Positions 44,772 to 53,957 of a stretch of 64,000 bases of DNA are shown here, piece after piece; the first letter of the stretch is position 1; each line of letters begins with the position of its first letter. The position numbers and the translations under genes were made by a program. Source of the DNA: Bordetella genomosp. 5. Lineage in GTDB: Bacteria > Pseudomonadota > Gammaproteobacteria > Burkholderiales > Burkholderiaceae_B. The stretch covers positions 62,001 to 126,000 of the forward strand of contig NZ_NEVN01000002.1 in the NCBI RefSeq assembly GCF_002261475.1. The letters run 5' to 3'. The notes below the pieces were generated by a model that was not told the DNA's origin, ran no database searches, and saw only the letters and a list, made by a program, of their open reading frames with translations.

Positions 44772-46109
44772 ATGCAGGGGAATACCAAAACGAACACGCA
44801 GCGGCATCAACCGGTGCGCGCGTCCGTCGCAGCCTTTGTCGGCACCATGATCGAGTGGTACGACTTTTATATCTACGCCACCGCCGCCGCGCTGGTCTTC
44901 GGCAAGCTGTTCTTCCCGTCGGCCGACGGCTTCTACGGCACGTTGGCGGCCTTCGGCACGTTCGCCGTGGGCTTCTTCGCCCGGCCGCTGGGCGGCGCGG
45001 TGTTCGGCCACATCGGTGACCGCATCGGCCGCAAGAAGTCGCTGGTGATCACGCTGCTCATGATGGGCACGGTCACGGTGCTGATCGGCCTGTTGCCGAC
45101 CTACGCGTCGATCGGCTTCTGGGCGCCGGTCTTGCTGGTGGTGCTGCGCTTCATCCAGGGTATCGCCGTCGGTGGCGAATGGGGCGGCGCCGTGCTGATG
45201 GCCGGCGAGCACTCGCCCGACGAGAACAAGCGCACGTTCTTCGCCTCGTTTGCCCAGCTGGGCAGCCCGGCCGGCCTGATTCTGTCGATGGTGATGTTCA
45301 AGATCGTCACGTCGATGGACGACGCGGCGTTCATGGACTGGGGCTGGCGCGTGCCGTTCCTGTTCAGCGCCGCGCTGCTGGTGGTGGGCTTCGCGATCCG
45401 CATGGGCGTGAACGAATCGCCCGACTTCCTGGCCGAGCAAGAGCGCAAGGCCAAGGACAAGGCAGCGCGTGCGGCCTCGGCGCCGGTCGAAGATAAGGCG
45501 CCGCTGCTCGAAGTGCTGCGCGGCGCGCCGGGCCTGCTGGCCCTGGCCGTGGGCGCCAACGTGCTGGGCATCGCGGGCTTCTATTTCACCAACACCTTCA
45601 TGCTGGCCTACACGACGCAATACGTTGGCCTGAGCCGCGGGGTGATCCTGGATTGCCTGCTGGTCGTGTCGATCATGCAGTTCATCATCACGCCGCTGTC
45701 GGCCTACATCGCATCGCGCATCGGCTATCGCCGCTTCCTGCTGCTGACCTCGTTCGTGTCGATCTTCACGCCGTACGCGATGTTCAACCTGGTCGACCAG
45801 GGCACGCTGCTGAGCCTCACGCTCGGCGTGGGCGTGGCCGTGTTGTTCATGGGCGCCTACTATGCGGTGATCGCGGGCTACGTGAGCGACACGTTCCCCA
45901 CCCGGATCCGCTACACCGGCATCTCGATGGCCTATCAGATCTCGGGCGCGATCTTCGGCGGTCTCACGCCGATCGTGGGCACCATTCTGGCCCAGCAATT
46001 CAAGGGTCAATGGTGGCCGCTGGCCCTGCTGTTCAGCGCGATCTCGCTGCTGTCCATGCTGTCGGTCATGTTCCTGTCGCAACGCCGTCCGGGCGTCGCG
46101 GCCCACTGA
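44772..46109 (+). CDS. MFS transporter, metabolite:H+ symporter (MHS/ProP-like)
   Basis: The 445-residue protein has 12 predicted helices and the MHS signatures GTMIEWYDFYIYATAAALVF and GHIGDRIGRKKSLV, plus GGEWGGAVLMAGEHSP. Family members import organic acids, betaine or proline with protons. The ATG at 44772 is used; the longer frame does not add helix. It is followed after 20 bp by the acetylpolyamine-amidohydrolase-like gene, so it may import its substrate. Confidence 0.93.
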   Translation: MQGNTKTNTQRHQPVRASVAAFVGTMIEWYDFYIYATAAALVFGKLFFPSADGFYGTLAAFGTFAVGFFARPLGGAVFGHIGDRIGRKKSLVITLLMMGTVTVLIGLLPTYASIGFWAPVLLVVLRFIQGIAVGGEWGGAVLMAGEHSPDENKRTFFASFAQLGSPAGLILSMVMFKIVTSMDDAAFMDWGWRVPFLFSAALLVVGFAIRMGVNESPDFLAEQERKAKDKAARAASAPVEDKAPLLEVLRGAPGLLALAVGANVLGIAGFYFTNTFMLAYTTQYVGLSRGVILDCLLVVSIMQFIITPLSAYIASRIGYRRFLLLTSFVSIFTPYAMFNLVDQGTLLSLTLGVGVAVLFMGAYYAVIAGYVSDTFPTRIRYTGISMAYQISGAIFGGLTPIVGTILAQQFKGQWWPLALLFSAISLLSMLSVMFLSQRRPGVAAH

Positions 46110-46129
46110 AACAAGGGGAAAAAAGCCAC

Positions 46130-47149
46130 ATGAAAGCGTTTTTTCACGACGATCAGAAACTGCACCACCCGCAGACCTATTTTTCGCGCGGCATGATGCG
46201 TAAGCCGCAGGAAGTGCCCTCGCGCCTGGATGCGCTGGTGGACGCGGCGCGCGCGCTCAAGTTCGACGTGCGCCAGCCCACCGATGCCGGCGCGGGCGCG
46301 ATCTCGGCCGTGCATTCGCTCGACTACCTGCGCTTTCTGCAAAGCGCGCACGAGCAATGGAAGGCCTTGCCCGACGACTGGGGCAATGAGGTGGTCTCGA
46401 ACGTGTTCGTGCGCGAGCGCAACGCGTTGCGCGGCGTGCTGGCGCAGGCCGCGCGCTATCTGGCCGACGGCAGCTGCCCGGTCGGCCCGCACACCTTCCA
46501 GTCGGCCTACTGGTCGGCGCAGAGCGCCATCGCCGGCGCGCAGGCGCTGCTCGACGGCGACGCGCACGCCTACGCCATCTGCCGTCCGCCCGGGCACCAC
46601 GCCCGTCGCGACGCCGCCGGCGGCTTCTGCTATCTGAACAACGCCGCCATCGCGGCGCAGATGCTGCGCGCCAAGTATGGCCGCGTGGCGATCCTCGATA
46701 CCGATATGCACCACGGCCAGGGCATCCAGGAGATCTTCTACGAGCGCAGCGACGTGCTGTACGTGTCGATCCACGGCGATCCCGAGAACTTCTATCCCGT
46801 CGTGGCGGGCTACGAAGACGAGCGCGGCGAGGGTGAGGGCCATGGCTACAACATCAACCTACCCATGCCGCATGGCTCGCCCGAGTCGGTGTTCTTCGAC
46901 AAGATGACGCAGGCGCAGCGCGCCATCGAGTTGTTCCAGCCCGATGCGCTGGTGCTGTCGCTGGGCTTCGACGTGTTCGAGAAAGACCCCCAGGCCATGG
47001 TGGCGGTCAGCTCCGACGGCTTCGAGCGTCTGGGCCGTGCCGTGGGCGCTTTCAAGCTGCCCACCCTCATCGTGCAAGAGGGCGGCTACTATATCGAAGG
47101 TCTGGAGAACAACGCCGAGCGTTTCTTCGGCGGTCTGGCCGGCGCCTGA
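46130..47149 (+). CDS. Acetylpolyamine amidohydrolase-like (histone-deacetylase family)
   Basis: The 339-residue enzyme belongs to the class II-like histone deacetylase superfamily. Zinc and catalytic motifs are all visible: CRPPGHHARRDA, ILDTDMHHGQG, LSLGFDVFEKDP and EGGYYIEG. The overall pattern follows acetylpolyamine amidohydrolase (Mycoplana type), including YERSDVLYVSIHGDPENFYP, so it likely deacetylates acetyl-putrescine/cadaverine-like amines. It follows an MHS transporter and precedes a terminator and a LysR gene, suggesting a small polyamine or amide catabolic unit. Confidence 0.88.
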   Translation: MKAFFHDDQKLHHPQTYFSRGMMRKPQEVPSRLDALVDAARALKFDVRQPTDAGAGAISAVHSLDYLRFLQSAHEQWKALPDDWGNEVVSNVFVRERNALRGVLAQAARYLADGSCPVGPHTFQSAYWSAQSAIAGAQALLDGDAHAYAICRPPGHHARRDAAGGFCYLNNAAIAAQMLRAKYGRVAILDTDMHHGQGIQEIFYERSDVLYVSIHGDPENFYPVVAGYEDERGEGEGHGYNINLPMPHGSPESVFFDKMTQAQRAIELFQPDALVLSLGFDVFEKDPQAMVAVSSDGFERLGRAVGAFKLPTLIVQEGGYYIEGLENNAERFFGGLAGA

Positions 47150-47170
47150 GCGCTCGCGCGACCGCACCGG

Positions 47171-47197
47171 AAAAGGCGGCTTCGGCCGCCTTTTTTT
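47171..47197 (+). terminator. Intrinsic terminator after the amidohydrolase gene
   Basis: AAAAGGCGGC-TTCG-GCCGCC followed by seven T. Stem of 6 GC pairs with a stable TTCG loop. Confidence 0.9.
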
Positions 47198-47211
47198 GGT
47201 CCTCGTCCGTC

Positions 47212-48192
47212 ATGTCTGCCTCTTTGCCGTCCAAACCTGTCCTCACGCCGTATACGCCGCTCGCGCCCGAGCGCATGGACTGGAACCTGCTGCGCACCTT
47301 CATGTTCGTCGTGCAGGAGCGCGGCGTCGGCCGCGCGGCCACGGCGCTGCACCTGAGCCAGCCCGCCGTGAGCCAGGCGCTCAAGCGCCTCGAAGACGCC
47401 GTGGGCGGGGTGCTGCTGCATCGGCGCAATGGCGAGTTCCGCCTCACGGGCCTGGGCGAAGAGATCTATGCGCTGGCGCGCGAGATGTACGGCATGGTGG
47501 CGCGCATCGATGGCGCGGCCGCCGACGACGAGGGCGAGGTGGCCGGCACGCTGCGCCTGCTGGTCATGAGCAAGATCCAGAGCCCGGCCTACGATGATTT
47601 CCTGGCGCAGTTCCACCGGCGCTACCCCAAGGTCGAGTTCTACGTCGACGTGATGCAGAGCGCGGCCATTCTGGATTCGCTCGCCAAGCGCGTGCCGGCG
47701 CTCGGCATCTGCCTGTGCCGCAAGGCGATCGAGAATCTCGAACGGCGGCTGTTCCTGCAGCATCGCTATGCGGTCGTGTGCGGCCGCCATCATCCGCTGT
47801 TCTCGCGCCGGCATGTGCGCATCGAAGACCTGCTCGACCAGAATTTCGTGTGCTTCGCCAGCGACCAGCTCGGCGACACGCTGTCGCCGCTCACGATCTT
47901 CCGCGATCAGCAGGGCTTCAGCGGCCGTATCGTGGGCACCTCGCCGCACATCGAAGAGATCCGCCGCATGGTGGTCGCGGGGGTGGGGCTGAGCTTTCTG
48001 CCCGAACACATGATCCGTCAGGACGTGGTGGCGGGCGAACTGCGGCGCCTGCCGCCGGAGCACAGCGTCGCCGAGATCGACGTGTTCCTCACCTGGCACA
48101 AGCAGCGCAAGCTCTCCACGGTGGAGCGCGTGTTCCTGGCCGCGATGGAGCGCTTTCTGCGGCGCACGCCGCTCGAGATGCGGATCGGCTGA
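47212..48192 (+). CDS. LysR-family transcriptional regulator
   Basis: The 326-residue regulator has the helix-turn-helix ALHLSQPAVSQALKRLEDAV and a normal effector domain. An alternative start at 47275 (MDWNLLRTFMFVVQERGVGR) would omit 21 residues. It lies 15 bp after the terminator of the transporter-amidohydrolase operon, in the same orientation, and likely regulates that operon. The DNA-binding half is close to the LysR at 6458. Confidence 0.88.
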   Translation: MSASLPSKPVLTPYTPLAPERMDWNLLRTFMFVVQERGVGRAATALHLSQPAVSQALKRLEDAVGGVLLHRRNGEFRLTGLGEEIYALAREMYGMVARIDGAAADDEGEVAGTLRLLVMSKIQSPAYDDFLAQFHRRYPKVEFYVDVMQSAAILDSLAKRVPALGICLCRKAIENLERRLFLQHRYAVVCGRHHPLFSRRHVRIEDLLDQNFVCFASDQLGDTLSPLTIFRDQQGFSGRIVGTSPHIEEIRRMVVAGVGLSFLPEHMIRQDVVAGELRRLPPEHSVAEIDVFLTWHKQRKLSTVERVFLAAMERFLRRTPLEMRIG

Positions 48193-48250
48193 CGCCGGCG
48201 GCGCCGAGGCACCCCGTCTCGGGCGGGCGGATTCCCGCTATGCGGGATGC

Positions 48251-49000
48251 TCAGCGCGGCGCCGGACGACGGATGATGAACCAGAGCCCGAGCAGGGCGG
48301 TACCGGCTGCGAGCAAGAGATAGGCGGCGAGATAGACCGGCCGGGCGCGCTGGGCCAGCGGGCTCGTCTGCAGCGCCGTCCAGTCGGGCGGCAGGGGCAG
48401 CCCTTGCGGCGCCACGATATACGAGAACGTCAGCAGCAACGCGCCCAGCGCCAGCACGAAGGCGGCGCTGCGGCCCAGCACGGCGATGCGCGGGCCCTTG
48501 GGCGGCGGCGCCACCACTTTTCTGGTCGTTTTTTTGGGCGTCGCGCGGGCGGCTTTGGCCTGGGTCTTCTCGAGTTCCAGTTCCCCTTGCGTCGCGGTCT
48601 TGCGGGCCGGCGCCGGCTTGGCGCCGTCCTCGCCGGCACGGTGGCGCAGGCGGGCAAGCGCCGGCGCGTAGGCCAGCAATCCCACGGCGGCGATCGCGCC
48701 GAGCACGGCGCCGGCCGGCAGGTGTTCGCCGCCGCCCAGCCAGGCGCGGTCGCCCGGCGCCAGCCATTCGCCGAGCGCGCCGTGCAGCCACGTACCGCTG
48801 AAATAGATCAGCGCGAGCGCGGCGGCTACGAGAATGAAAATCAGGACGCCGCTGCCGATCGCCTGATGGCGCTCGTCGTCGACGCGGCCGAAGAGGGCGC
48901 GCACGGCGCGCAGGCCCAGCGCGGCCGCACCCAGCAGCAGCAGCACCGCCGCCAGGGTGACCGAGAGTCCGAACAGAAAACGTGCCAATACCAAAGCCAT
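48251..49000 (-). CDS. Membrane protein of unknown function
   Basis: The 249-residue protein has about five membrane helices (two at residues 1-35 and 47-68, one near 90-110, two near 180-245) and a Lys/Ala-rich cytoplasmic linker of about 60 residues (ATPKKTTRKVVAPPPKG). No domain is recognised. The start at ATG 49000 is preferred because the first helix begins there; a longer frame reaches 49207. It is divergent from the EAL gene. Confidence 0.65.
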   Translation of the reverse strand: MALVLARFLFGLSVTLAAVLLLLGAAALGLRAVRALFGRVDDERHQAIGSGVLIFILVAAALALIYFSGTWLHGALGEWLAPGDRAWLGGGEHLPAGAVLGAIAAVGLLAYAPALARLRHRAGEDGAKPAPARKTATQGELELEKTQAKAARATPKKTTRKVVAPPPKGPRIAVLGRSAAFVLALGALLLTFSYIVAPQGLPLPPDWTALQTSPLAQRARPVYLAAYLLLAAGTALLGLWFIIRRPAPR

Positions 49001-49173
49001 GGTCGCAGCGAAAGAATTGCGAACGCCGGCGACGTTAACACGATCGTGGTTGTCGCGGGGCGGCCACGGTCGCACCGCATGAGCGGTGGCCGTGCTAGCC
49101 TTGTGGCCGGGCGTTACCGGGACGCCATGCGTGTCATGCGTGTCCGATCCAATAACCGCCTCCGAGGCCGCCT

Positions 49174-50790
49174 TTGCCCGAAAGCCCCATCCGCTACCGC
49201 AGCTCATTCGTCAGTCTGGTGTTGCTTATCCTGGCTGCGCTGGTACCGGTGCTGCTGGCCGTGTTGTTGAGCTGGGTCGAGGCCCGCAGGCACGAGCACG
49301 CCGATGCCGCGGTGGCCGCCAATGTGGTGCGCAATCAGGTCGACACCATCCTCGACAAGGCGCGCCAGATGATCGACCAGCTGGTGCCGCTCACCGCGTT
49401 GTCGTGTCCGGCGGCGCTGCCCGAATTGCGCCGCATGAGCACCGCCGAGCCGTATTTCCGCTCGCTGATGCTGCTGCAGAACGACCGAGCCTACTGTTCG
49501 GCCTCCGCCGGCATGATCGATCTGCCCTTGAGCGACTGGCCGATCGAACGCATGCCGGGCCAATGGATGGCCCTGGTGCCCGGCACCGCGCTCTCGCCCA
49601 ATCGTCCCGCGCTGCTGGTCGCCGAGCCGGCGCTCAACGGCCGCGCCGTCGTCACCATCATCGATGGTCAGTATCTGCTGGACCTGCTGCGTTCGGTGGC
49701 CCCGCTCGGTGAATACCGCATCGAACTGCGCCTGGGCGAGGGCATGACGCTCTCTGGCTCGGCGCGCGGGCCCGCGGTAGCCAGCCAGGCCGACGTGCTG
49801 CTCTACCAGGAACGCGCCCGCGGCAAATACACCGAGACCTCGATCGCCATCTGGACGCCCGAGAAAAAGCTGCGCGACACGTGGCGCGAGGCGCTGTGGC
49901 GTTTCGTGCCCGTGGGCGGCATCATCGGCGCGCTGCTCGTGTGGCTGTGCTACCGGCTGCAGCAGAGCGAAAGCCCGGCGCGCGTGCGCATCGCCCGCGC
50001 GATCCGCGCCGGCGAGTTCCACATGCATTACCAGCCCATCTACGGCCTGGCCAGCGGCAAATGCGAAGGCGTCGAGGCGCTGGTGCGCTGGTCGCGCCCC
50101 GGCGAGAACATGCGGCCCGACGTGTTCATTCCGATGGCAGAGGCCGAAGGCATGATCATCCCGCTCACGCAGCACATCTTCGGGCTGGTCGCGGCCGATC
50201 TGCAGCAATGGGACACCCCGCCGGGCTTCCGGGTCGCGGTCAACCTGCACGCCTCGCATCTCTCCGATCCGGTGCTGCTCGACGACGTGCGCACCTTTCT
50301 CGAGTCCGTGTCCGCCACGCAGCCCACGCTCGTGCTCGAGATCACCGAGCGCAGCCTGGTCGACGACGCCGGCCGCGCGCGTCACCACATCGAGGTGCTG
50401 CGCAGCGAAGGCGTGCGCGTCGCGATCGACGATTTCGGCACCGGCTACTGCTCGCTCACGTATCTCGAGCGCTTCCCGGTCGACTATCTTAAGGTCGATA
50501 TCGGTTTCGTGCGCGCCATCGAACGCGAAGACGACGACGCGCCGGTGCTCGACGCCATCATCAGCCTCGCGCACCGGCTCAATCTGGGTCTGGTGGCCGA
50601 GGGCGTGGAGATCGTCGCGCAGTTCAACTATCTGCGCGCCCGCGGCGTGGCGTCGATCCAGGGCTTTCTGTATTCGCGCCCGATGCCGGCCGAAGACTTC
50701 GCCCTCTGGTACCCCGATTTCGGTCAGCAGCCGCCGCCCGGCGTGGCCGTGGCCGAACCCGACCCCCAGGCCCCGCCGCGGCACGGCTGA
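49174..50790 (+). CDS. Cyclic-di-GMP phosphodiesterase with CSS-type sensor and EAL domain
   Basis: The 538-residue protein has two membrane helices (about 10-30 and 245-265) around a periplasmic CSS-motif domain (Cys in YCSASAG), then an EAL domain. The EAL residues needed for catalysis are present: EALVRW, NLHASHL, EITERSL, DDFGTGYCSL, KVDIGF and EGVE, so it should degrade c-di-GMP. CSS domains respond to periplasmic redox state in homologues. Start is a TTG at 49174 with GAGG upstream; no ATG is available near the membrane helix. Confidence 0.9.
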   Translation: MPESPIRYRSSFVSLVLLILAALVPVLLAVLLSWVEARRHEHADAAVAANVVRNQVDTILDKARQMIDQLVPLTALSCPAALPELRRMSTAEPYFRSLMLLQNDRAYCSASAGMIDLPLSDWPIERMPGQWMALVPGTALSPNRPALLVAEPALNGRAVVTIIDGQYLLDLLRSVAPLGEYRIELRLGEGMTLSGSARGPAVASQADVLLYQERARGKYTETSIAIWTPEKKLRDTWREALWRFVPVGGIIGALLVWLCYRLQQSESPARVRIARAIRAGEFHMHYQPIYGLASGKCEGVEALVRWSRPGENMRPDVFIPMAEAEGMIIPLTQHIFGLVAADLQQWDTPPGFRVAVNLHASHLSDPVLLDDVRTFLESVSATQPTLVLEITERSLVDDAGRARHHIEVLRSEGVRVAIDDFGTGYCSLTYLERFPVDYLKVDIGFVRAIEREDDDAPVLDAIISLAHRLNLGLVAEGVEIVAQFNYLRARGVASIQGFLYSRPMPAEDFALWYPDFGQQPPPGVAVAEPDPQAPPRHG

Positions 50791-51228
50791 GTCCGGCACG
50801 GCGTCTCTTCGGGGCGCCGTGATCGGAACCGGGCCATGCTCGGGGGCCCGCGGCCCGGCTCAGTCCGGCACGGCGTCGGTTCGTGGCGTCGTGATCGGGG
50901 CCCGGCCTTGCTGCGAGGCGCGCGGCAGCGCCGATCGCTCGCCCGCCCATCCCTCGTTGACGTTCTCCTGAATCCGCTCGGGCCGTCGCGCCGCGCGCGC
51001 ATCGGCGCGCGTCGATGCACCATCGTGTCGCGTGTGGCGCGTCGCGTGTATGGTGGGGGAGGGCGAGCGGCGCGCGGCGAGCGGCGCGCGGCGAGCGAAA
51101 CATCGATCGGGGTCTTGGCCCGCGCTGCCGCGCGGCTTACGATGCGCGCAGACACTGCGCGTCACGCATCCATTCCGGCGCGGCCGGCGTCCCGCGATCC
51201 CGCTGTCCCATCATCGAAGGAGCATTGC
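50791..51228. other. Gene-free region with degenerate direct repeats
   Basis: About 440 bp without a credible gene. It has two imperfect copies of a unit of about 52 bp, 72 bp apart (50784-50835 and 50856-50907), starting CGGCTNAGTCCGGCACGGCG. Near 51063-51097 two and a half copies of the 14-bp unit GCGAGCGGCGCGCG follow. Some promoter for the GST gene at 51229 should lie at the right end. Confidence 0.6.
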
Positions 51229-51837
51229 ATGAAGATCTATTTCTCGCCCGCCTCGCCCTATGTGCGCAAATGCCTGGTCGTGGCGCACGAGCTTGGTCTG
51301 GCCGACCGCATCGAGAAGCTGCCTGCGGCGGCCAATCCGGTGACCCGCGATCAGACCGTGGTGGCGAGCAATCCGCTGGGCAAGGTGCCGACCTTCCTGA
51401 CCGACGCCAACGAGGCGCTGTACGACAGCCGCGTGATCTGCGAATACCTCGATGCCGAGGCGGGCGGCAAGCTGTTTCCGCGCGAGGGCAGTGCGCGCTG
51501 GCAGGCCCTGACGCAGCAGTCGCTGGGTGACGGCCTGCTCGATGCCGCGCTGCTGGCGCGCTACGAGACCGCGTTGCGTCCGGCGGAGCTGCGTTGGGAA
51601 GGGTGGCTCAAGGGCCAGATGGAGAAACTCGCGAGCAGTCTCGCGCGTATCGAGCAGCAGGCCGACAGCCTGGGCGATCGCGTCGACATCGGCACGATCA
51701 CGTTCGGCTGCGCGCTCGGTTATCTGGATTTCCGCTATGCCGATTACGGCTGGCGCGCCTCGTACCCCAAGACCGCCGCCTGGTTCGACCGCTTCAATGC
51801 CCGGCCGTCGATGCAAGCCACGCTGCCGCACGCCTGA
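51229..51837 (+). CDS. Glutathione S-transferase family protein
   Basis: The 202-residue protein has an N-terminal thioredoxin-like domain (MKIYFSPASPYVRKCLVVAH, with the ES-type DSRVICEYLD) and a helical C-terminal domain (TITFGCALGYLDFRYADYGW). GGAAGGAG-like bases lie before ATG 51229. It has a Ser-Pro-Tyr motif (SPYVRK) in the active-site position. The substrate is unknown. Confidence 0.9.
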   Translation: MKIYFSPASPYVRKCLVVAHELGLADRIEKLPAAANPVTRDQTVVASNPLGKVPTFLTDANEALYDSRVICEYLDAEAGGKLFPREGSARWQALTQQSLGDGLLDAALLARYETALRPAELRWEGWLKGQMEKLASSLARIEQQADSLGDRVDIGTITFGCALGYLDFRYADYGWRASYPKTAAWFDRFNARPSMQATLPHA

Positions 51838-52022
51838 TCCGATCCGCGCTCGGCCGCCCGCCCACGCAGGGCGCGCGGCCGCTGCGGCGCATAGCCCCGC
51901 AGAAGCCGCTGTTTTTCGGATAAATCTGATCGTTTGTGATGTGCCCGTCTGCCTAGAATCGCCCCTCCAATCACCTGGACAGAGGGAGCGGCCGCGTCGT
52001 TTCGCGCGCGCGGCAGTCAAAC

Positions 52023-52700
52023 ATGAAGCAGACCGTTATCCAGACCGGCGCGCTGGCGCTGATGGCAATGGTATTGGTGGGCTGCGCCACCGAGCGCACC
52101 CAGGCGCTGGCGGTTCCTGCCTCGGTCGCGGCCACCAAGGCCTACCAAGGCCCCCGTAGCGCGATCTCCGTAGGCAAGTTCGAAAACCGCAGCAACTATC
52201 TGCGCGGCGTGTTCTCCGATGGTGTCGATCGCCTGGGCGGTCAGGCCAAGACGATTCTCATCAGCCATTTGCAACGCACCCATCGCTTTCAGGTGATGGA
52301 TCGCGAAAATCTGACCGAGATCGCCCAGGAAGCCGGCTTCAACAAGCAGGCCGCGCAGGTCCAGGGCGCGCGCTATGTCGTCACCGGCGATGTCACGGCA
52401 TTCGGCCGCAAGGTCACGGGCGATCAGCAGCTCTTCGGCATTCTGGGTCGCGGCAAGGAGCAGGTCGCCTACGCCAAGGTCGACGTCAACGTGGTCGATG
52501 TCACGACATCCGAAGTCGTCTATTCGGCGTCCGGGGCAGGCGAAGTGGCGCTGAGCAATCGCGAAATCGTCGGCTTCGGCGGCACCGCGGGCTACGACTC
52601 CACCCTGAACGGCAAGGTGCTGGATCTGGCGATCCGCGAAGCGGTCGACCGGCTGGTCGACGGCATCGAGCAGGGTGCCTGGCAGCCGGTCTCGCGCTGA
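52023..52700 (+). CDS. CsgG/HfaB-family outer-membrane lipoprotein
   Basis: The 225-residue protein has a lipoprotein signal (LALMAMVLVGCAT, lipobox LVGC) and a CsgG-type domain (SAISVGKFENRSNYLRGVFS, ILISHLQRTHRFQVMDRENL). CsgG homologues form secretion-channel rings in the outer membrane. It is the first of three co-oriented lipoprotein genes with DUF4810 and DUF799; this trio is conserved in many proteobacteria and likely forms a complex. Confidence 0.9.
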   Translation: MKQTVIQTGALALMAMVLVGCATERTQALAVPASVAATKAYQGPRSAISVGKFENRSNYLRGVFSDGVDRLGGQAKTILISHLQRTHRFQVMDRENLTEIAQEAGFNKQAAQVQGARYVVTGDVTAFGRKVTGDQQLFGILGRGKEQVAYAKVDVNVVDVTTSEVVYSASGAGEVALSNREIVGFGGTAGYDSTLNGKVLDLAIREAVDRLVDGIEQGAWQPVSR

Positions 52701-52710
52701 GGATCCCGTC

Positions 52711-53184
52711 ATGCATACCTCTCCCACGATTTCCCGGCGCTCGCGTCTCGCCCCGGTACTGATCATCACGGGTCTGCTGGCCGCGTGCGCTCAAGAGCCC
52801 AAGACGCTCTACACCTGGCAGGCCTATCAACCCAACGTGTACGCCTATCTCAAGGATGACGGCGCCGACTACCTCGAGCAGATCGCCGCCTTCGAGCGCA
52901 ACATCGAAACGGCGCGCACGTCGAACCAGACCTTGCCTCCCGGCTTTCGCGCGCATCTCGGCCTGCTTTATCTCAAGACGGGCGACCCGGACAAGGGCAT
53001 GGCGCAGCTCGAAGCCGAGCAGGCCGCTTTCCCGGAGGCCGCGCCGTTCATGGCGTACCTGATGCGCAATGCGAAGCCGCGCGCAGCTGCGTCGGGCGCC
53101 GGTGCGCCGGGCGCCGGTGCGCCCGGTCGCGAGATGCCGCCAGCCAAAACGCAGGCCGCGCCCGCCGCGCCCATCGCCCAATAA
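52711..53184 (+). CDS. DUF4810 lipoprotein
   Basis: The 157-residue protein has a lipobox LLAAC (about residue 27) and the family motif YTWQAYQPNVYAYLKDDG. The C-terminal part has an Ala/Pro-rich region. It starts at ATG 52711 just 10 bp after the CsgG gene. The role is unknown; it always accompanies CsgG and DUF799 partners in this cluster type. Confidence 0.85.
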   Translation: MHTSPTISRRSRLAPVLIITGLLAACAQEPKTLYTWQAYQPNVYAYLKDDGADYLEQIAAFERNIETARTSNQTLPPGFRAHLGLLYLKTGDPDKGMAQLEAEQAAFPEAAPFMAYLMRNAKPRAAASGAGAPGAGAPGREMPPAKTQAAPAAPIAQ

Positions 53185-53194
53185 GGATCCCGAC

Positions 53195-53848
53195 ATGATG
53201 CGTCTTTTTTCCCGCCTGATCGTGCTGGCGAGCGCGGCCCTGCTTGTGGGCTGCGTGGGCCCGCAGCACAAAGATGTCGACTACACGGCCTTTCGCGCAA
53301 GCAAGCCCGCGTCCATCCTCGTCCTGCCGCCGCTCAACGCCTCGGTCGAGCCGGCCGCGACGGCAGCGGTGCTGTCGTTGGCAACGCGGCCGCTGGCCGA
53401 ATCGGGCTACTACGTGGTGCCGGTTGCCGTGATGGACGAGACGTTCAAGCAGAACGGTCTGGACAGCGCCGATGACGCGCACGCCGTCCCACACGAACGT
53501 CTGCGCGAGATCTTCGGTGCCGACGCCGCGCTGTACCTGACGGTCAAAGACTACGGCGCGCGCTATCAGGTGGTGCAAAGCACGGTCACGGTGGCGATCG
53601 ATGCGCACCTGATCGACCTGCGCAATGGCGCGAGGCTCTGGGACGGCAGCAAGCAGATCGCCACGAGGCCGTCGCAGAACAGCGGCAGCCTCCTCGGCAT
53701 GATGGTGCAGGCCGTGGTCGATCAGGTCGCCAACAACCTGCAGGACCGCAGCTATGACGTGGCGGAGATCGCGAATCGCAGCCTGCTGAGCGCAGGCCCC
53801 GGCGGCATGTTGTACGGCCCGCGGTCGCCGCATTACGCGAGCCAGTAA
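53195..53848 (+). CDS. DUF799 (GNA1162-like) lipoprotein
   Basis: The 217-residue protein has a lipobox LLVGC near residue 20 and the DUF799 pattern (SILVLPPLNASVEPAATAAV, ADAALYLTVKDYGARYQVVQ). Neisserial GNA1162 is a member. It is the last gene of the CsgG-DUF4810-DUF799 operon and is followed by a hairpin terminator. Confidence 0.88.
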   Translation: MMRLFSRLIVLASAALLVGCVGPQHKDVDYTAFRASKPASILVLPPLNASVEPAATAAVLSLATRPLAESGYYVVPVAVMDETFKQNGLDSADDAHAVPHERLREIFGADAALYLTVKDYGARYQVVQSTVTVAIDAHLIDLRNGARLWDGSKQIATRPSQNSGSLLGMMVQAVVDQVANNLQDRSYDVAEIANRSLLSAGPGGMLYGPRSPHYASQ

Positions 53849-53907
53849 AAGCACAGGGGCCGCGCCGCACGCGTCTCGGCGCGGCACCACCCCGGGATAT
53901 GAAAACG

Positions 53908-53935
53908 GGCTGCCCTCGGGCAGCCTGCTTCTTTG
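53908..53935 (+). terminator. Terminator after the lipoprotein operon
   Basis: GGCTGCCC-TC-GGGCAGCC hairpin (53908-53925), then TGCTTCTTT. It also lies 23 bp from the 3' end of the convergent nitronate monooxygenase gene. Confidence 0.65.
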
Positions 53936-53957
53936 GGGCGCGCGGCGCGTAATGCGT

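Noticed and set aside
50624-51165. Several small ORFs in the gene-free region before the GST
   Set aside because: Low-complexity Arg/Ala/Pro products, no ribosome sites, overlapping repeats.
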